Shown here piece by piece: positions 39,201-48,200 of a DNA stretch of 64,000 bases. This stretch comes from Lamellibrachia satsuma (Eukaryota; Annelida; Polychaeta; Sabellida; Siboglinidae), in NCBI GenBank assembly GCA_033239005.1, contig BSQZ01000004.1, positions 12,219,507 to 12,283,506 of the forward strand, read 5' to 3'. The stretch's first letter is position 1, and each line of letters starts with the position of its first letter. Made by a program: the position numbers and the translations under genes. The notes below the pieces were generated by a model, which was not told where the DNA came from, searched no databases, and worked only from the letters and a program-made list of their open reading frames with translations.

Positions 39201-42200
39201 CAGAGTAGGAATTTTACTTGATGATTGCAGCAAGAATAACGAGGACATTTTCCCTGGTTGTCACAGATCATTCTAATTCAAAGATGCATGTAGCAAGGGT
39301 GAAGGGGTTCTGATGTTAAACAACATTATTTTTATGTAATGTTGTGCATGAAATACATAAGATCACCCCGAACTTCAGGGTTTGAACATTTTAAAAGTTG
39401 CCCACCTTGAAGATTTAAAAAAATTTTAATGTATCAATGATTCCTAAATATGGAGTATCGTGTGTCCAACCAAGTTTGTGATTGCTTCCTCACAGTTCGG
39501 GTGGTCAGACTGGACAGTGGTCATTGGATGGATGTAAGGTGGTTAACAGGCGGACAGAGAATGACCATGAGTATGTCACCTGTGAATGCAGTCATCTCAC
39601 AAGTTTTGGTATCTTGATGGACATGTCAAGTGTCGAGGTGAGTTGTTTGTAATTCTAACATGGACAGTGTAAAGTTAATTTTACTGCAAAACAACTTCTA
39701 ATATGGAAGTAAATAAACCCAAGGAACTGTTTAAAAAATTGTTATGCAGGTCTTTAAATAATCGTCTGATATAAAAGCTATGAACCAACCAACAGACACT
39801 TGACCAGTGTATGACCACACATGTAACATACATTATTTAATCCAAAATCTGGAACAAACTCCCCGTCACTTTTAAATCATCTGAAATTATAACTGCCTTC
39901 TACAAAAATTTCATGGTGTATTTTTTAAATTGCATTTCCACCCAAAACCTTTGGCGGTCCCTTGTTCTGTCCATGATGCAACTTAATAAACTCACTTTGG
40001 TCCTGAGTGATTTGATACTGTTAAACAGTTGATTAATTTAAGCAGCACCTTGTTAATATAGCGTGAACAAGGAATGACTCCCAACCAGCGTGTTTAATTC
40101 TACTGAACCACTGATTGTGTTATCTGCGAGTATGTTAGGGGGACTCCACTGCATTAAACTTTGTTGCACCTCAGCACTTGGATCCCTGAAGATTTAGGCA
40201 CGATAGAAGTTTTGTTATGATAATTAGGGTTGTCACAGAGAACTAAATATAAAGGCTATGAAGCTAATTACTGTGGCATTCAGATCTTTGTCTCAAGAGT
40301 TTGGCAAAATTGAATAACTGATCAGGAAATGGACACTTGACCACCCGTGAGAGATGTTGTGTATGTTGCAGTACCTGGGAGCCGGCCCCGTGTCCGTTGA
40401 GGTCATCACCTACGTGTGCTTCTCCCTCACTCTCCTCTGTCTCATCCTTGCATTCCTCATCTTCCGCTGTCTTCCCCGCCTCTCATCAAACTCCAACTCC
40501 ATCCACATCAACCTCATTTTCAGCATCTTCATCACCCTCCTCATCTACCTCATCGGCATCGACCAGGTCAACAACAAGGTAACCACCCCACTGGGTGATT
40601 GTTATACATTATTTGTAATCATTGTAATATTATCAGGGTTTGTTTGTCCCAAATTAAAAGTGACACCAAATTTTGTGCGGTTCATTCACTAGAGAGCACC
40701 TATCATTTAAATTTAGTATATTAATAATATATTGTTACTTGTTCTTTAGCTTGATTGAGTTATATTTTAATATACGTGTTTTTTTAACTAATTACATTAT
40801 TAAAATTAATTTTACTATTTGTTGGTTTTTAGTATATTTTATATGTATATAAACATGATTTTACAATAGAACTTTGTACCTTTATCCCCAGACGTACTTT
40901 ATTGATCTTGCATGACACAATGCATGTTTTGTTCCAGTTGGCGTGCAAGATGGTTGCCATTGTGTTGCACTATTTCTGCATGTGTTTGTTCGCGTGGATG
41001 TTTGTCGATGCACTTCACATCTACCGAATGATGACAGAAATCAGAGACATCAACCACGGGGCCATGAAATTCTACTATGTCGTTGGATACGGTCAGTTGC
41101 TGTTGAAAGTTTAATAGTTGTAAGTTTTAGTAAGATTTTAAAAGATTATCATCAATAGTGTCTCAATTTGTCTGTCTTTCATGAAACATGCAAGAATTTC
41201 GCTGTGTCATGTCTTGTCAGTCTCAATGTGTCATTGCATCATTGGTGTTGTGTCATTAGTGTCGTGTCATTTTGTGTCACTTTGTCTTTGCAGTTATCCC
41301 TGGCATCATTGTGGGTCTGTCGGTTGGACTAGACACAGATGGTTACGGCAACTCTAGATTGTGAGTAAGCTAACATCTACCCCACCCCTGCAGAATTAAA
41401 CATCCTATGCAATATAATGATTTCCCGACATTCTAGCATTAACAAAATCAGCAACTTATCCAACTAAATCAACTCTGAATGACTTTTAAAATCTCCTATG
41501 TTTAAATGTCTCACTATGGCCATATATGTTGTTGCAGCACAAAACCCTTAAGCCACATTCTGCCATTCCAAAGCATAAATGATATAGAATTTTCTGTTTC
41601 TAAAACTCAACATACAAAACTCAAAGCCATAGAGTATAATTTATTATAATAATTAATGTTTTCAGTTAACAACAGTTCATATGTTCTAAATTGTTGTATG
41701 TATGTATTAGTGTTGGTGTTGCACATAAACATACTAAATACTAAACGCACTTACCATACACTATCTGGGAAATGAAAAAAAATGCACTCATACGCTTGCA
41801 TATGCGCACATGGATGCATGTATTCAATACTATGCATGCACCCATGCACGCATACTTGCTGTCTGTGTGTAGCTCTAATAGTGCGACATGCATCTACACA
41901 CATAATCCAACTGTTTCTTCCCCACAGCTGCTGGCTTGCCACGCCTCATCTGGTCTTCTGGAGTTTTGCAGGACCAGTGCTTATTGCGTTTATGGTTAGT
42001 ATATTCCTGTTTCATGCTAAATTTGTAATTGTTACCATGTCACATTTTTCATATGATTTCAATGAGTTTATTCTAAATGACAAAATTGTTTTGTTCCTTA
42101 ACAAATATTACATTTCCTTCAGAATGTTTACGTTTCACAATAAAAAACGTTCAGTGACACTGGTAGTGTGATAACTACAAGAAAACTGACAAATAAAATG

Positions 42201-45200
42201 AAAGTTGAACGTTGATATTGTTGTGCTTTTTGTTACAGCTCAACATCATAGTGTTTGCAATGGCCACCAAAGTGAGCTGCTGCAGGGAAAAAGACGAACA
42301 GGATGACTCGGAGTTTGCACTTCTCTCGTGCGTATATTACTCAAACTCTTATTCAACTCAATGTAATAATAACCGTCTATTTGAATCAATCATTTTACAA
42401 ATCTAAATCAGTTGTATAATGAATTGGTAACATTTTTATTCAATTTTTTTCTACCTGGTGCATGTGACAAAATATTCAGCCACCTGAAAGTTGATGCAAT
42501 TTGCCATGTTTCCAGGAATGGCCTGAAGGCTGGGTTAGTGTTGCTACCATTGCTGGGGGTGGCGTGGGTGTTCGGCGTGCTCGCTGTCAACGACGATGTG
42601 TTGGCGTTCCACTACTTGTTCGCCATCTTCACTTGTTTCTACGGTGTCTTCATTCTTCTGGCATACGTGCTTCTCAATAAGAACGTACGTCTACCAGGCA
42701 TGGCTACCATGTGATCATATTTTTTTAGGTTGCGCAGGATGTTTGAGTTTCTTTATACACAGCTGCAGTTTGGTTGCATTTTTCATAATTGTGGTTTAGC
42801 AAATTTGAGATGTTTTCCAAGGATTCAACTTACGTCTTTTTTGCGTACAAACAAAAAAATTCTTGATGATGAATTTTTAACCACACATTTATTATTTTTA
42901 CTTAGATATGATTGGCATTTACCATATGATAACAGAACATTTACCATATGATAACAGAACATGACCAGCCGCTAAAAATCCTAAATCAGATTTTATGTAG
43001 TAAAATGTTTTAGCTGTCATCTTCCAGGATGTGATTGGTACTATTCTATGCTGCAGAATACTTGCACTCTAGCTCATAGTGGCTAATTGGTGCCATATTG
43101 TGCCAGCCAATGCTGTATTTACATAATTCTACCACGTGACTTAACTTTATATGCAATTAAAAATAAACATTTCTTGCTCTAAAGACTGTGATTCTCCATA
43201 TACAAAATAAACATGACACAGTCTATAAACTTTATTGAGCAGCAAGACATTTAAGAATTTCTGCCGGTCGTCTGACATGTTTGTTTGCTCTGCCAATAGG
43301 TGCGTCGAGAGGTGAAGTATGCAGTGTTCCGTCTGCAGGGACGCAAGGGATATGAGGACTCAGCCAGTCCTACCAGGAACAGCATGCTCTCTGTACGTGG
43401 CTCTCTTACTACCCTGTTTAGATGCAATCAGGTCCTATGTTCACCATATTTGTGTATTTGACATGCTCTAAACATTTTCTTAGTTTTATCCTTGCATGAA
43501 AAGTGTATTTCACGTTTTCCCTCCTTTGCATACATAGTATTATTAAACAAATTCTTATTTCAGTAGTTGCTAACTAGTTGGATTCTGGTCACCACAATAC
43601 ATATACAGACTAATTATTTAATAGAATGTAATGAATGCTGGAAACTAACTAGAAAATGTTCCTAATTATATACTTGGGTGAGAGATATATCTCATGAGTG
43701 TCCGTCTTAAATAAATCAAGCCAGATTTAAGATATACCAGGTAATGATTAAAAAATATAATTTGCAAGAAATGACAGCTATTTTCTCTAACAGAGGTCAG
43801 CACTATCATACAACCAGAATGACTCGTCACTAGAGGGTGGTCTGAGTCGCGTTAATGTCGGCATCTCAACGACGTCAACGACGAGTCGGTCAACAAGCAA
43901 GAGTGGTGGCGGGGGCGGATTGTACCACCCCGACGCTTACCTACACAGCAGTAGCACCTCCACCAACCCCAATGCACCCTACGACTACCCACCCAACGCT
44001 GGCATTCCACCCTACGGCTACAACTCGGCACAGTTAAATGGCAAACCCCCCACAGACGGTAGGTGGAGCCACTTGCACATTTGAATAACCCTTTTATAAG
44101 TTGCTGTTGTCAGGGTGGTTAACATTGCTAGGTGGCAGCGTACTTATTTAGTCTTCCTAATTTTTTCTGCAACTACCTTCCTCCAACTACATCTTTGTAT
44201 CCCGTTTTCTCTTTCCTTGTGGATTCCAGTGCAAAGCCTGTCGTGAAATATCACTGTGTTCGTACGAGGCCTGAAAATCTTACGATAACATGGAATTTCA
44301 TTGGTTAAAAAATCAAGTCCTTGAAAGGAAGGATTGTGCTAATTAGTATAGAAATACATGGAATTCTAAGTTTTCAATAATTTAATGGCGGACTTCCAGA
44401 ACATTCAGTTCCCCACCTATGCACCAGGTGTTTTTAATGGCTGTCGGTTAGTGACAGAACTGACAAAAAGATAGGTGGAGTCCACATATATTTACTTGAC
44501 CATTGTTTGACCAGATCCGGACACGGGAGAGATGGACAGGAAGAGGAGAGCCGACTCTGACTCCGACAGCGACCTCTCAGCCATGGAAAACCCAGACTTT
44601 GACCTAGCTTCGAGTCACTCCAGTGATGACGATGATGATGACAATTTTGCATATGACACGGTGTCACCACGTCAACATGGTGGGTGTCAAAATGTGCATT
44701 ATGGCTAGGCCGCTAAGGGATTATCTCAACACATGATGCCATTGTCATTTAGCCCCAGACTGTCCCTCAGTCATAACACAAAACTGCGTCAGTCAGCACC
44801 TTTATGAACTGTGATCAAAAACTAAATGTGTTTTTGAAAAAACACATTGATGTTTTGACACTAAGCAAAACAGCTGCTAACTCCCATTTCTCATGAAATC
44901 AATGTTGTGTAGTGTCTTACATTTATGTTTTGGGATCTCCCCTAAATAGTACGATTTTTGTCTGCAAAATACCAGAAATAACTGCCTAAAGACAATGTCG
45001 GGGACAAACCCACGTTTCTTCTCTTTAGCATTTTTTTGTGGCGTCTACCAGTATATCTGTGGCACATTTGAGATAGTAGAGCTGTTATTTATCTATAGAC
45101 AAAATAGGTACCAAAGCATCCATGTAAATAAAAGGAAAAATTTTCCTGCACATATATCCAAGCAGACTGAAGGAAACACTAAAATATTACTCAAATATTT

Positions 45201-48200
45201 CAATACTGGTCTGCAAAATTAAATATAACGTTATGGTGTTATAAACACCTGCTATTTTTTAAACATTATTAACATGTTAGAATACATACACAATAACACA
45301 AAAACTTTAAAATATCAGTGTATGCGTGTATTGAATAAATATTTGTTAAAATTGTTTGCATGCAAATTATGCCATTTAACTAAGGTGAAATGTCACCCAT
45401 AATGAAAACATGGAGTTGGTACATATCAGTGTGACAGTGTAAGTAACTGCCTTTGTAGGTAAGTCGTCACAACCAGAATCTCCTAAGAAGCTGTGGCCTA
45501 GTGATCACATTGAGCCAAGAGTCAGGAGTCCAAACCAAGTCAAAATATCTGCATTAAAAAAGGCCCCTGAAAAATCATCACAACGGAACATTTTAAAAGG
45601 TAAGTTTTTGGTGTGAATTTAAGTTAAGAATGTGATGCATTGAACAGTGATCCTTTTAGTTGCCTCAGAAAATTATATTACTAATATTGTCCATTTGATA
45701 AGAATCATATTGTATCTGCTGTTCACTCTCCTTATTCAGTGCACTTTCAGAAGGAAAGACAAACAGTCATGAAAGATAGTAAAATCATTTTTATTCTTAT
45801 CATTCCTTAATTTTTATTACTAGCGAAAATGCCTGTCCCCAGAACGGAATAACTTGGTAGTTCATACGTGACAGTCATGATATCAATGTTTACCAAATGC
45901 TTCAGGCCAATATGCCATCAATACGCTCGAGATTGTTTAAGGGAACGTCAAACGTATTACCAGAAACAACTGCGTCACGCACGTGATGCAATACTCGTTG
46001 CATGTTCAAGTGGCCAATACATGGGTGCATGCTTTCTACTATAATAAATATAAACTGCCCAGATGGCGCTACGTACTCACAAACGGTTTACGTACCGAAG
46101 TATTCGCCGTGCGCGCGCGTGGTTTCGGTGATTGTTGGAAGTTAAAGTTTTACGTAACGAACATTTGATTTACCATAAAAACCACTAAGAACCCTTTATA
46201 TATGGGGTATTTCGAAACATAAAGGCGTTACGTTTCATTCGTGGGGTCATAAATTAATTCCTGAAAGTTTGGCACCTGAGGTGCAAGCCGTCTAAGAGGA
46301 AAACCTTGACATAACCACATACAACGCTATCTCGTTTATAGTTAGATATGACAGTATAATTATAATAATAATAATAAATGTTTGCTAATGTTAAATCACT
46401 CACACATGGGTAGAACTTCCCTTTTCACTGTGGCTGTTCTAGTCATGTAAAGTGTGTCTTTCGTTGTAAATATGGGTTAGTAGCAAGTGAAGTTTATGTA
46501 TTTTTTATTATTTTTTATCCAGGCAGCAAAGAAAACATTGTATCTCCTTCCGGGCGAGCGGAAAGTTTACTGCCGCCAAAGCGGCCAAAAGCGAAGTTGC
46601 CAAGGGAACAAGTGCCCGTCCTTACACATAATGGCAGCATCACGTCCGACTCAGAGTGAGTGTTCAGTTGTTCTGGTCAAAACTTTCAGACATTGCAGTG
46701 GTCATTGAAGATGTCTTGTGACCACTTGTTTCTGGTTACTATGTCAGCTGTCATTAATACAAAATATTGGTTTGTGTTAAAGAAAAAAAATTTAAGCAGA
46801 AGCTTCCGTTTTGGACAATGTATGCATGATGTAAAAGCATGGATAGTCGACTAATATTCCGTCAGATTATGGTATTTCTTAAAGCATGGTAGTGACTAAT
46901 AACCCTAGTGAAGCCATATTTAATATATTACATCTATGCAGCTTCCCGGTACTGTGGCCTCAACAAGTGTGGTTTATTCTACCACCTATAGGGACATTTT
47001 ATGGCATGTCAGGCAAAGTCAGGGTAGAATTGTTATGCTATATTCCTGGTCATTCACAAGGCTTGCTTCCCAGACTTGGGCTTCCTTCTACATACCCTGA
47101 GAAAATCTAGTTTACCCTAAACAACATCTGTCTATATCCATAGCTTTTGACAGTGATAACCGTCATGCCTTTGACAGTGATAACCGTCATGCTTTTGACA
47201 GTGATAACCATCATGCTTTTGACAGTGATAACCGTCATGCTTTTCATGGATTGCTGTAATCAGTGAGTGAAGATAATACTGCAGTCCAGATAGACTGCAG
47301 TGGGATGGGATATTCTGGCTACAGCAGGTTACGTTGCTAGTTTGTTGTGTCACTAATGAGTGTGGCCCATCCTTGCTAACTTTGATGCTATTGTTGCCTT
47401 GCAGACTGCATGTGTAACACTAAGAGCAGGTACAGTGCATTTTGTTAAATAACATGCACGTGTGCATGCATGTGTGCATGTTCTCTGTGCTCGTGAGCCC
47501 CCTGGTGCTGGCAAATAGTTTTCCTCCTCCTAGTTAAGGGTAGTGTCGCAATTGTTTATCTGCCATGCTGGGTCATAATAAAAATTCATAAGTATTTTTT
47601 TGTAGAATAACAAACAAAGTCACTACAGAATATGTTCAACTGCTACATGAAAACGAGAACTGAAAAAGTAAATTATAAAAAAAAATCCTCTGAACATGGA
47701 TTTGAAAAATATTTGTAATGGAAAACACTAGAATACTAATGAGAAACGGTCAAGATGACTTGAAATATGTCAATTTTAGACCACTATGACCAAGCACCCA
47801 CTCAGGCAAATTTATTGTGTTTCCATTTTTAAAAGAGTATATTTAAAATATGATGTAGAAAGAACAAATAACTCTCACATATCTGTCCCTTCTCCCATTA
47901 CACTTACATAACTGTCCCTCCTCCCGTTACACTCACATAACTGTCCCTCCTCCCGTTACACTCACATAACTGTCCCTCCTCCCGTTACATTGTCATATAA
48001 ATCAAGATATTATGTATAACATTTTATATTCTGTTCATACTGAAGCGCCATCTGTGTTCAACGTCTGTCAAATTGCAAGTTTGAACTAACACCTCTGATA
48101 CTATCAGATAGTTCTTGTCATTTTCTCCCACCTCTGTAAAGGATCTAAAGCCCGACATGCTCGCTATGACATGACACAACACAAGTTGAATTTTGTTGCG

